From: Tubulanus polymorphus
Lineage: Eukaryota > Nemertea > Palaeonemertea > Tubulaniformes > Tubulanidae
Direction: 5' to 3'
NCBI RefSeq assembly: GCF_964204645.1
Contig: NC_134028.1
Coordinates: 2,702,501 to 2,766,500 of the forward strand
Length of the DNA: 64,000 bases
Shown here: positions 48,926-59,742 of the stretch, in pieces
How positions within the stretch are numbered: position 1 is the stretch's first letter
How the letters are laid out: every line of letters begins with the position of its first letter
Translations under genes and position numbers: made by a program
Notes under the pieces: generated by a model
Database searches by the model: none
What the model saw: only the letters and a program-made list of their open reading frames with translations
What the model was told of the DNA's origin: nothing

Positions 48926-50234
48926 GCGCTATGTAAATTGCTGTTAAGTTCAGCTATCTTGAAACATTGATACTTGTACTGAAACATTGATACATGTACT
49001 GAAACAATGATATGTGTACTGATATGGTGGTTTGTTCCCCTTCTTAGGGGTGATGTGACCTTCTTCGCTCTTTGATATTTGAAATAGGTATAAGATAATA
49101 ATAGATAAAAATAATATGTTAAATAATAATAGGTACAGAATAATAATAGGCTTAGTAAAATAATTATAATTTGTTGTGAAATAATGTTTCTCCTTGGTTA
49201 TTGCTGTATGGTAGTTGGTTCTACATCAACTTATCAACTTCACTGAATGATGCTGATAGCTTCTGTGGTGTTCAGCTATCTTGAAACACTGATACTTGTA
49301 CTGAAACATTGATACATGTACTGAAACAATGATATGTGTACTGATATGGTGGCTTGTTCCCCTTCCTAGGGGTGATGTGACCTTCTTCGCTCTTTGATAT
49401 TTAAAATAGGTATAAGATAATAATAGATATGAAATAATGATAGATATAGAAAAATATGTTAAATAATAATAGGTATGAAATGATAATAGGAATAGAATGA
49501 TGATAGGCTTAGTAAAATAATTATAATTAGTTTGAAATAATGTTTCTCCTTGGTTATTGCTGTATGGTAGTTGCTTCTACATCAACTTATCAACTTCACT
49601 GAATGATGCTGATAGCTTCTGTGGAGTTCAGCCATCTTGAAACACTGATACTTGTACTGAAACATTGATACATGAACTGAAACAATGATATGTGTACTGA
49701 TATGGTGGCTTGTTCCCCTTCCTTGGGTGATGTGACCTTCTTCGCTCTTTGATATTTAAAATAGGTATAAGATAATAATAGATATGAAATAATGGTAGAT
49801 ATAGAAAAATATGTTAAATAATAATAGGTATGAAATGATAATAGGAATAGAATGATAATAGGCTTAGTAAAATAATTATAATTTGTTTGAAATAATGTTT
49901 CTTCTTGGTTATTGCTGTATGGTAGTTGCTTCTATATCAACTTAATAACTTCACTGAATGATGCTGAAAGCTTCTGTGGAGTTCAGCCATCTTGAAACAT
50001 TGATACATGTACTGAAACATTGATACATGTACTGAAAAATTGATGCATGTACTAAAACAGTGATACACATACTGATTTGGTGGTACGTTTTATCTCTTCT
50101 CCTCGGCTTTTAGGGATATGATAAATGTCAATGTTCAATAGCTATGATACTGGCTAGTTGATGTGACCTCACACTTTTAATACATATATCAAATGAATAA
50201 TAGGTATGAAATAATAAGGTATACTAAGAGAATT
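48926..50234. repeat. Second block of the ~360-bp composite repeat
   Basis: Units at about 48947, 49273, 49626 and 49979, starting with GCGCTATGTAAATTGCTG as at 47219. The order matches 47219 onward, about 1.7 kb upstream, showing that 38-bp array plus composite units were duplicated together. Confidence 0.88.
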
Positions 50235-52360
50235 ATGAATTGTCTCCTCCTCCTCCTCCTCCTCCTCCACCTCATGTAGGGACGATGTTGAGATTCAGGA
50301 TCTCCTATCTACTCATTCTTGAAATTTCGAGTACAAACGACTCAAAACACCGATTGCTGTCTCTTCAAAATACTGTTGATTGCTGCTGTTATGAATTTCC
50401 AATTCACATTATCATTGACATTAATTGTCAGTGACTTAAAACACTGATTGCTGCCTCCTCCAAATACTGTTGATTGCTGCTGTTATGAATTTCCAATTCG
50501 CATTATCATTGACATCAATTGTCAGTGACTCAAAACACTGATTGCTGCCTTGTTCAAATACTGTTGATTGCTGCTGTAATGAATTTCTGGATTGCTATAT
50601 CATTGACGTTCCAATTCGCATTATCATTGATATCAATTGTCAGTGACTTAAAACACTGATTGCTGCCTCCTCCAAATACTGTTGATTGCTGCTGTAATCA
50701 ATTTCTGGGTTGCTATATCATTGACGTTCCAATTCGCATTATCATTGACGTTGATTGTCAGTGACTCAAAACACTGATTGCTGCCTCTTCCAAATACTGT
50801 TGGTTGCTGCTGTAATGAATTTCTGGGTTGCTATATCATTGACGTTCCAATTCGCATTATCATTGATATCAATTGTCAGTGACTTAAAACACTGATTGCT
50901 GCCTCCTCCAAATACTGTTGATTGCTGCTGAAATGAATTTCCAATTCGCATTATCATTGACATTAATTGTCAGTGACTCAAAACACCGATTGCTGCCTTG
51001 TTCAAATACTGTTGATTGCTGCTGTTATGAATTTCCAATTCGCATTATCATTGACATTAATTGTCAGTGACTCAAAACACTGATTGCTGCCTTGTTCAAA
51101 TACTGTTGATTGCTGCTGTTATGAATTTCCAATTCGCATTATCATTGACATTAATTGTCAGTGACACAAAACACTGATTGCTGCCTCCTCCAAATACTGT
51201 TGATTGCTGCTGAAATGAATTTCCAATTCGCATTATCATTGACATCAATTGTCAGTGTCTCAAAACACTGATTGCTGCCTTGTTCAAATACTGTTGATTG
51301 CTGCTGTAATGAATTTCTGGGTTGCTATATCATTGACGTTGATTGTCAGTGACTCAAAACACTGATTGCTGCTTTGTTCAAATACTGTTGATTGCTGCTG
51401 TAATGAATTTCTGGGTTGCTATATCATTGACGTTCCAATTCGCATTATCATTGACATTAATTGTCAGTGACTTAAAACACTGATTGCTGCCTCCTCCAAA
51501 TACTGTTGATTGCTGCTGAAATGAATTTCCAATTCGCATTATCATTGACATCAATTGTCAGTGACACAAAACACTGATTGCTGCCTCCTCCAAATACTGT
51601 TGATTGCTGCTGAAATGAATTTCCAATTCGCATTATCATTGACATCAATTGTCAGTGACACAAAACACTGATTGCTGCCTCCTCCAAATACTGTTGATTG
51701 CTGCTGAAATGAATTTCCAATTCGCATTATCATTGACATTAATTGTCAGTGACACAAAACACTGATTGCTGCCTCCTCCAAATACTGTTGATTGCTGCTG
51801 AAATGAATTTCCAATTCGCATTATCATTGACATCAATTGTCAGTGACACAAAACACTGATTGCTGCCTCCTCCAAATACTGTTGATTGCTGCTGAAATGA
51901 ATTTCCAATTCGCATTATCATTGACATCAATTGTCAGTGACACAAAACACTGATTGCTGCCTCCTCCAAATACTGTTGATTGCTGCTGAAATGAATTTCC
52001 AATTCGCATTATCATTGACGTTAATTGTCAGTGACTCAAAACACTGATTGCTGCTTTGTTCAAATACTGTTGATTGCTGCTGTAATGAATTTCTGGGTTG
52101 CTCTATCATTGACGTTCCAATTCGCATTATCATTGACATCAATTGTCAGTGACTCAAAACACTGATTGCTGCCTTGTTCAAATACTGTTGATTGCTGCTG
52201 TAATGAATTTCTGGGTTGCTATATCATTGACGTTCCAATTCGCATTATCATTGAAGTTAATTGTCAGTGACTCAAAACACTGATTGCTGCCTTGTTCAAA
52301 TACTGTTGATTGCTGCTGTAATCAATTTCCAATTCCATTATCAGTGACGTTAATTGGTGT
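50235..52360. repeat. 94-bp satellite, about 20 copies
   Basis: The core is CAAAACACTGATTGCTGCCT, CCTCCAAATACTGTTGATTG, CTGCTGAAATGAATTTCCAA and TTCGCATTATCATTGACATC plus AATTGTCAGTGA. A longer variant inserts TTCTGGGTTGCTATATCATT GACG. Units at 51550-52015 are nearly identical. Minus-strand open frames recur every 94 bp in shifted frames and are repeat shadows. Confidence 0.94.
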
Positions 52361-52640
52361 TGTATGGTATGTAAATTGCTGTGAGGTTCAGCTGTCTTGA
52401 AACATTAATGCATGTACTGCAATATTGGTACATGAACTGAAACATTAATACACGTATTGAAATATTGATACACATACTGATTTGGTGGCACATTCTACCT
52501 CCCTTCCTGCTTTTAAGGGTGATATGAAAAATGTCAATGTTCAATAACTATGATACTGGCTGGTTCGATCTTTGATATTAACATTAATGAATGATAGCTA
52601 TGGAATATTAATAATAGAATTCCATTGAAAGTGTTCTCCT
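52361..52640. repeat. Partial ~360-bp composite unit
   Basis: TATGTAAATTGCTGTGAGGT, TTCAGCTGTCTTGAAACATT and CATGTACTG words match the composite repeat; it separates the 94-bp and 152-bp arrays. Confidence 0.8.
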
Positions 52641-53940
52641 TCCCATTGTCAGTGTGTTACATCACTGATGACCTCCTTTAATGCTGCTGCTTGCTGCTGG
52701 GTGTTAATTAATGCACTCTGTTAATTTGGGGTGATATTGAGTTAAGGAGTCTTCTCCTTCCTTCTTCAACTGTCATGTAGAAACTTGACAAACAAACTGA
52801 ATTGTCAGTGTGTTACAACACTGATGACCTCCTTTAATACTGCTGCTTGCTGGTGGGTGTTAATCAATACACTGTTTTGGGGTGATATCGAGTTCAGGAG
52901 TCTCCTCCTTCCTTCTTCAACTGTTACGTAGAAACGTGACTAACAAACTGAATTGTCAGTGTGTTACAACACTGATGACCTCCTTTAATACTGCTGCTTG
53001 CTGCTGGGTGTTAATCAATACACTGTTTTGGGGTGATATCGAGTTCAGGAGTCTCCTCCTTCCTTCTTCAACTGTTATGTAGAAACGTGACAAACAAACT
53101 GAATTGTCAGTGTGTTACATCACTGATGACAGCCTTTAATACTGCTGCTTGCTGGTGGTGTTAATTAATACACTCTGTTTTGGGGTGATATTGAGTTAAG
53201 GAGTCTTCTCCTTCCTTCTGCAACTGTCATGTAGAAACGTGACAAACAAACTGAATTGTCAGTGTGTTACATCATTGATGACAGCCTTTAATACTGCTGC
53301 TTGCTGGTGGTGTTAATTGATACACTCTGTTTTGGGGTGATATTGAGTTAAGGAGTCTTCTCCTTCCTTCTGCAACTGTCATGTAGAAACGTGACTAACA
53401 AACTGAATTGTCAGTGTGTTACATCACTGATGACAGCCTTTAATACTGCTGCTTGCTGGTGGTGTTAATTGATACACTCTGTTTTGGGGTGATATTGAGT
53501 TAAGGAGTCTTCTCCTTCCTTCTGCAACTGTCATGTAGAAACGTGACAAACAAACTGAATTGTCAGTATGTTACAACACTGATGACCTCCTTTAATACTG
53601 CTGCTTGCTGGTGGTGCATGTTAATTGATACACTCTGTTTTGGGGTGATATTGAGTTAAGGAGTCTTCTCCTTCCTTCTTCAACTGTTATGTAGAAACGT
53701 GACAAACGAACTGAATTGTCAGTGTGTTACATCACTGATGACAGCCTTTAATACTGCTGCTTGCTGGTGGTGTTAATTGATACACTCTGTTTTGGGGTGA
53801 TATTGAGTTAAGGAGTCTTCTCCTTCCTACTTCAACTGTCATGTAGAAACGTGACAAACAAACTAAATTGTCAGTGTGATACATCACTGATGACCTCCTT
53901 TAATACTGCTGCTTGCTGCTGGGTGTTAATTAGTACACTC
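52641..53940 (+). repeat. 152-bp satellite with three hairpins per unit, block 1
   Basis: Units of 152-153 bp. Each contains TCAGTGTGTTACAACACTGA (7-bp stem; example 52805-52824), AAGGAGTCTTCTCCTT (6-bp stem; example 53198-53213) and GTCACGTAGAAACGTGAC or a GTCATGT / GTTACGT version of it (7-bp stem with AGAA loop). Between them are CCTCCTTTAATACTGCTGCT and ACACTCTGTTTTGGGGTGAT. One plus frame stays open for up to two units, but TAA in the common GAGTTAAGG version closes it. Confidence 0.93.
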
Positions 53941-54845
53941 TTTAAAAGTTTTAATATTCAAAGTAGCTATCCATCGATAGCTTTGTGGTGGTTGTATCAT
54001 TTAAATGTCGCTGGTGTTGGTTCAGTGTATATATTGTGATATATGTTGGTGAATTGGGATTGATTTTAATGTTTCCTGATCGTCCTTATTGCGACTTTAC
54101 GTTTTAAATGTATAAATATTCAAAGCAGCTATCCATCGATAGCTTTGTGGTGGTTGTATCATTTAAATGTCGCTGGTGTTGGTTCAGTGTATAAATTGTA
54201 ATATATGTTGGTGAAATTCGATCAATTCTTATGTTCAAATCAGCTATCCATCGATAGCTTTTGTGTTGGTTGTATCATTTAAATGTCGCTGGTGTTGGTT
54301 CAGTGTATAAATTGTAATATATGTTGGTGAATTGGGATTGATTTTAATGTTTCCTGATCGTCCTTATTGCGACTTTACGTTTTAAATGTATAAATATTCA
54401 AAGCAGCTATCCATCGATAGCTTTGTGGTGGTTGTATCATTTAAATGTCGCTGGTGTTGGTTCAGTGTATAAATTGTAATATATGTTGGTGAAATTTGAT
54501 CAATTCTTATGTTCAAATCAGCTATCCATCGATAGCTTTTGTGTTGGTTGTATCATTTAAATGTCGCTGGTGTTGGTTCAGTGTATAAATTGTAATATAT
54601 GTTGGTGAATTGGGATTGATTTTAATGTTTCCTGATCGTCCTTATTGCGACTTTACGTTTTAAATGTATGAATATTCTTAGCAGCTATCCATCGATAGCT
54701 TTGTGGTTGTATCATTGAAATGTCGCTGGTGTTGGTTCTCAGTATATATTGTATCAGCAAATTATTATCGTATTACACACTTTAAAAGTGTTATATTAAA
54801 AAATGCTATCGCTTGATAGCTTCACTTTCGTTCTTTGCACCTGAA
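53941..54845 (+). repeat. GCTATC-hairpin repeat, block 1
   Basis: Units of about 115 and 165 bp alternate. All have AGCTATC-CATC-GATAGCT (example 54127-54144), then TTGTGGTGGTTGTATCATTT, GTCGCTGGTGTTGGTTCAGT and TAATATATGTTGGTGAAT. The longer form adds CCTTATTGCGACTTTACGTT. The last unit has diverged to GCTATC-GCTT-GATAGC (54805-54820), keeping the stem. Confidence 0.92.
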
Positions 54846-55560
54846 GGTTGATAACTGTCATGTAGAAACGTGACAAACGAACTGAATTGTCAGTGTGTTA
54901 CAACACTGATGACCTCCTTTAATACTGCTGCTTGCTGCTGGGTGTTAATTAATACACTCTGTTTTGGGGTGATATTGAGTGCAGGAGTCTCCTCCTTCCG
55001 TCTTCAACTGTTACGTAGAAACGTGACTAACAAACTGAATTGTCAGTGTGTTACAACACTGATGACCTCCTTTAATACTGCTGCTTGCTGCTGGGTGTTA
55101 ATTAATACACTCTGTTTTGGGGTGATATTGAGTTAAGGAGTCTTCTCCTTCCTTCTTCAACTGTCACGTAGAAACGTGACTAACAAACTGAATTGTCAGT
55201 GTGTTACAACACTGATGGCCACCTTTAATACTGCTGCTTGCCGGTGCATGTTAATTAATACACTCTATTTTGGGGTGATATTGAGTTAAGGAGTCTCCTC
55301 CTTCCTTCTGCAACTGTCATGTAGAAACGTAACAAACAAACTGAATTGTCAGTGTGTTACAACATTGATGGCCTCCTTTAATACTGTTGCTTGCCGGTGC
55401 ATGTTAATTAATACACTCTATTTTGGGGTGATATTGAGTTAAGGAGTCTCCTCCTTCCTTCTGCAACTGTCATGTAGAAACGTAACAAACAAACTGAATT
55501 GTCAGTGTGTTACAACATTGATAGCCTCCTTTAATACTGCTGCTTGCTGCTGGGTGTTAA
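54846..55560 (+). repeat. 152-bp satellite, block 2
   Basis: About five units, including a perfect GTCACGT-AGAA-ACGTGAC hairpin at 55163-55180. Some copies carry GATGGCC in place of GATGACC. Confidence 0.92.
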
Positions 55561-55740
55561 TTCTTACCTCCTTACCTTAACTTCTTGAATTATAATATTA
55601 AACATTATTACAATATAAATTATTACATTAAACATTATTACAATATAAATTATTACATTAAACATTATTACATCATGAATTATTACATAATTACATAATC
55701 AAATTACACATGGCCATCTAAAAAACTGGCAAGTTCCTTC
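55561..55740. repeat. AT-rich 30-bp repeat (ATTACATTAAACATTATTAC)
   Basis: Three to four units interrupting the 152-bp satellite. The same sequence interrupts it again at 56060-56190 after the same TTCTTACCTCCTT lead-in, so interruption and satellite were duplicated together. Confidence 0.85.
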
Positions 55741-56058
55741 TTTATGTTAATTAATACACTCTATTTTGGGGTGATATTGAGTTCAGGAGGCTCCTCCTTC
55801 CTTCTGCAACTGTCATGTAGAAACGTGGCAAACAAACTGAATTGTCAGTGTGTTACAACACTGAGGACCTCCTTTAATACTGCTGCTTGCTGCTGGGTGT
55901 TAATTAATACACTCTGTTTTGGGGTGATATTGAGTTAAGGAGTCTTCTCCTTCCTTCTGCAACTGTCATGTAGAAACGTGGCAAACAAACTGAATTGTCA
56001 GTGTGTTACAACACTGATGGCCTCCTTTAATACTGCTGCTTGCTGCTGCGAGTTAATT
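55741..56058 (+). repeat. 152-bp satellite, block 3
   Basis: About two units between the two AT-rich interruptions, with the same three hairpin positions. Confidence 0.9.
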
Positions 56059-56190
56059 CTTACCTCCTTCCCTTAACTTCTTGAGTTATTACATTAAACA
56101 TTATTACAATATAAATCATTACATTAAACATTATTACAATTAAAATTATTACATTAAACATTATTACAATATGAATTATTACATTCTGAA
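56059..56190. repeat. AT-rich 30-bp repeat, second interruption
   Basis: ATTACATTAAACATTATTAC units as at 55561. Confidence 0.85.
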
Positions 56191-56194
56191 ATCA

Positions 56195-56360
56195 GATTGA
56201 TTGAAATTCCTTGTTTAGTGTTCAAAAACACTGAAATTGGGTTAATTACTACGGAATCATTTGGTGGTGATGAAAGTTAAGTGTTGCAAAACACTGTGGG
56301 TGAATTACTGCTAAATCAATTGGTGATGATGAAAGTTAAGTGTTACAAAACACTGATACA
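56195..56360 (+). repeat. Three AGTGTT/AACACT hairpins with different loops
   Basis: AGTGTT-CAAA-AACACT (56217-56232), AGTGTT-GCAA-AACACT (56280-56295) and AGTGTT-ACAA-AACACT (56339-56354) in ~60-bp units that also share ATCA(A/T)TTGGTG(A/G)TGATGAAA. Stems are identical while loops differ. Confidence 0.88.
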
Positions 56361-57750
56361 CTCTGTTTTGGGGTGATATTGAGTTCAGGAGTCTTTTCCT
56401 TCCTTCTTCAACTGTCATGTAGAAACGTGACAAACAAACTGAATTGTCAGTGTGTTACAACACTGAGGACCTCCTTTAATACTTCTGCTTGCTGCTGGGT
56501 GTTAATTAATACACTCTGTTTTGGGGTGATATTGAGTTAAGGAGTCTTCTCCTTCCTTCTTCAAATGTCACGTAGAAACGTGACTAACAAACTGAATTGT
56601 CAGTGTGTTACAACACTGATGACCTCCTTTAATACTGCTGCTTGCTGCTGGGTGTTAATTAATACACTCTGTTTTGGGGTGATATTGAGTTAAGGAGTCT
56701 TCTCCTTCCTTCTTCAACTGTCATGTAGAAACGTGACAAACAAACTGAATTGTCAGTATGTTACAACACTGATGACCTCCTTTAATACTGCTGCTTGCTG
56801 CTGGGTGTTAATTAATACACTCTGTTTTGGGGTGATATTGAGTTAAGGAGTCTTCTCCTTCCTTCTTCAACTGTCATGTAGAAACGTGACAAACAAACTG
56901 AATTGTCAGTGTGTTACATCACTGATGACCTCCTTTAATACTGCAGGTTGCTGGTGCGTGTTAATAAATACACTCTGTTTTGGGGTGATATTGAGTGCAG
57001 GAGTCTCCTCCTTCCTTCTTCGACTGTTACGTAGAAACGTGACAAACAAACTGAATTGTCAGTGTGTTACAACACTGAGGACCTCCTTTAATACTTCTGC
57101 TTGCTGCTGGGTGTTAATTAATACACTCTGTTTTGGGGTGATATTGAGTTAAGGAGTCTTCTCCTTCCTTCTTCAACTGTCACGTAGAAACGTGACTAAC
57201 AAACTGAATTGTCAGTGTGTTACAACACTGATGACCTCCTTTAATACTGCTGCTTGCTGCTGGGTGTTAATTGATACACTCTGTTTTGGGGTGATATTGA
57301 GTTAAGGAGTCTTCTCCTTCCTTCTTCAACTGTCATGTAGAAACGTGACAAACAAACTGAATTGTCAGTGTGTTACATCATTGATGACAGCCTTTAATAC
57401 TGCTGGTTGCTGGTGCGTGTTAATTAACACACTCTGTTTTGGGGTGATATTGAGTTCAGGAGTCTCCTCCTTCCGTCTTCAACTGTTACGTAGAAACGTG
57501 ACTAACAAACTGAATTGTCAGTGTGTTACAACACTGATGACCTCCTTTAATACTGCTGCTTGCTGCTGGGTGTTAATTAATACACTCTGTTTTGGGGTGA
57601 TATGGAGTTAAGGAGTCTTCTTCAACTGTCATGTAGAAACGTGACAAACAAACTGAATTGTCAGTGTGTTACATCACTGATGACAGCCTTTAATACTGCT
57701 GCTTGCTGGTGGTGTTAATTAAAACACTCTGTTTTGGGGTGATATTGAGT
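56361..57750 (+). repeat. 152-bp satellite, block 4
   Basis: About nine units. Runs of three units (56360-56890 and 56890-57345) recur as larger duplicates. Hairpin forms are as in block 1. Confidence 0.92.
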
Positions 57751-58720
57751 TTTGGTGAGTTTTGCTTTCTGTGATCTCCCTTATTGCGACTTACGTTTTA
57801 AATGTATGAATATTCAAAGCAGCTATCCATCGATAGCTTTGTGGTGGTTGTATCATTGATATGTCGCTGGTGTTGGTACTGTGTATATATTGTAATATAT
57901 GTCGGTGAATTGGGATTGATTTTTATGTGTCCTGGTCATCCTTATTGCGACTTTACGTTTTAAATGTATGAATATTCAAAGTAGCTATCCATCGATAGCT
58001 TTGTGGTGGTTGTATCATTGAAATGTCGCTGGTGTTGGTTCAGTGTATAAATTGTAATATATGTTGGTGAATTTCGATTAATTCTTATGTTCAAAGCAGC
58101 TATCCATCGATAGCTTTGTGGTGGTTGTATCATTGAAATGTCGCTGGTGTTGGTTCAGTGTATAAATTGTAATATATGTTGGTGAATTCCGATTAATTCT
58201 TATGTTCAAAGCAGCTATCCATCGATAGCTTTGTGGTGGTTGTATCATTGAAATGTCGCTGGTGTTGGTTCAGTGTATATATTGTGATATATGTTGGTGA
58301 ATTGGGATTGATTCTTATGTTTTCTGATCTCCCATTATCGCGACTTAACGTTTTAAATGTAAAAATATCCAAAGCAGCTATCCATCGATAGCTTTGTGGT
58401 GGTTGTATCATTGAAATGTCGCTGGTGTTGGTACTGTGTATATATTGTGATATATGTTGGTGAATTGGGATTGATTTTTATGTTTTCTGATCGTCCTTAT
58501 TGCGACTTAACGTTTAAAATGTATAAATATTCTTAGCAGCTATCCATCGATAGCTTTGTGTTGGTTGTATCATTGAAATGTTGTCGATGTTGGTACTGTG
58601 TATAGATGGTATCAGCGACTTATTATCATATAACGGAGTTGCGTTTTAAGATTGTTATATTCAAAGATGCTATTGCTTGATAGCCTTCCTTTGGTTCTTT
58701 GCACCTGCAGATTGTCAGGT
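57751..58720 (+). repeat. GCTATC-hairpin repeat, block 2
   Basis: About seven units like 53941-54845, including AGCTATC-CATC-GATAGCT. The block closes with the diverged form GCTATT-GCTT-GATAGC (58669-58684), whose last pair is U-G. The same closing unit, with a TTTGCACCTG(A/C)AG tail, ends block 1, so satellite plus hairpin block were duplicated as one module. Confidence 0.92.
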
Positions 58721-59334
58721 GTTATTGAAAAATACTAATAGTAGGTTGAATTAAGTTACTGCTTCCATTAGGCAGTCAAAGAAATTGTGCTAAATGACGG
58801 ATTGGGTTAGATTACATTGCATTTCTTCTTTGCTGACTGAGTGACCCTTTTTTCTTGTGGACGCCACCAAGTTTTACCACAAGAATTCTGGTCCATGCTA
58901 TCAAAGCTGAATATCATTCAAGTCTTTGGGATTACACCCCCTTGAACTACTGTCAGCTGGATTCTCCTTTCTGGATACATGTTTACTGATACTAATTCTG
59001 TATCATTTTCTTCTTGTATAAGTTTTCTCAATCAATTTTTAGGTATAAAAGAATAATAGGTAGAAAAGAATTATAATTTTAAAAGAATGATGTGAAATTA
59101 TTATATAATTTCCTATGAACTTCACATGTCAATGAAGAAACAGAATGGGAATTACTGCTGCAAGTTGATTACTACATTCTGTTCTAATTATGAACTTGAA
59201 TGAGTCACAGTATTTTATCAATGCTGATAAACTCTAAACCTGAGTTAATAAAACTTCAAAACATTGGAGCCAATTCTTGTCCATTATAGCCTATAAAGTG
59301 AAGATCGATCATCATAAACACCGGTGAAAACAAT
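58721..59334. other. Unique spacer before the spliced repeat locus
   Basis: AT-rich sequence with no long open frame. I see no recognisable gene or repeat. Confidence 0.4.
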
Positions 59335-59466
59335 TGACGTCTCACTTTGCACCTGACGTCTCACTTTGTACCTGACGTCTCACTTTGTACCTGACGTCTC
59401 ACTTTGCACCTGACGTCTCACTTTGTACCCGACGTCTCAATTTGTTCCTGACGTCTCACTTTGCAC
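59335..59466. repeat. 19-bp repeat TGACGTCTCACTTTGCACC, 7 copies
   Basis: TGACGTCTCACTTTGCACC or TGTACC versions in tandem. Each copy contains TGACGTCT, close to the CRE core TGACGTCA, and the array lies about 300 bp before the inferred start of the spliced repeat transcript. Confidence 0.92.
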
Positions 59467-59507
59467 TGATGCATCCATGCACTAACGCACTTGCATGAAA
59501 TGGCACT

Positions 59508-59544
59508 AAATACATAAAGACACACAAATTGTGTTTATGTATTT
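59508..59544. repeat. Long imperfect hairpin AAATACATAA
   Basis: AAATACATAA pairs with TTATGTATTT and, after a 2-base bulge, ACACA with TGTGT, leaving a loop of CAAAT: 15 paired bases in all. Confidence 0.8.
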
Positions 59545-59712
59545 TTCAGGGGATACACATGCACACCCGCGGGTCCATGCGCATGATCGGCATGTAGAGT
59601 GCTATCTATCTTTGTTTGTGTGTGGATATAATTTGTGATAATGTTTAAGTGTTTGTCATTGAAAAGCTTTAATTCTACAAACAATCTTAAATACCTAATT
59701 TGTAGACAAAAA

Positions 59713-59720
59713 TATATAAG
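59713..59720 (+). promoter_or_regulatory. TATA-like box before the tandem-exon RNA
   Basis: TATATAAG in an AT-rich context, about 280 bp before the first repeated donor. It is the only TATA-like word I find in a sensible place, but AT-rich DNA yields such words by chance. Confidence 0.35.
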
Positions 59721-59742
59721 GTTAATGAATCAATTAATTGTA

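Noticed and set aside
51551-52142. Series of overlapping minus-strand frames MSMIMRIGNSFQQQSTVFGG
   Set aside because: The same 94-bp satellite read in successive frames; 94 is not a multiple of 3, so no continuous protein exists.
45005-52360. CRISPR-like arrays
   Set aside because: Direct tandem repeats without unique spacers, in a eukaryotic genome.
54870-57611. Cys-rich repeat frames such as NKLNCQCVTTLMTSFNTAAC
   Set aside because: Produced by the 152-153-bp satellite read in one frame. Most units have TAA at GAGTTAAGG and length variants shift frame.
52641-57750. Hammerhead ribozymes in the 152-bp satellite (each unit has CTGATGA and GAAAC)
   Set aside because: Bases next to the two motifs do not pair to make stem II, and the GUC before TCAGTGT gives an A-A mismatch at the start of stem I. 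The motifs are present but the fold is not.
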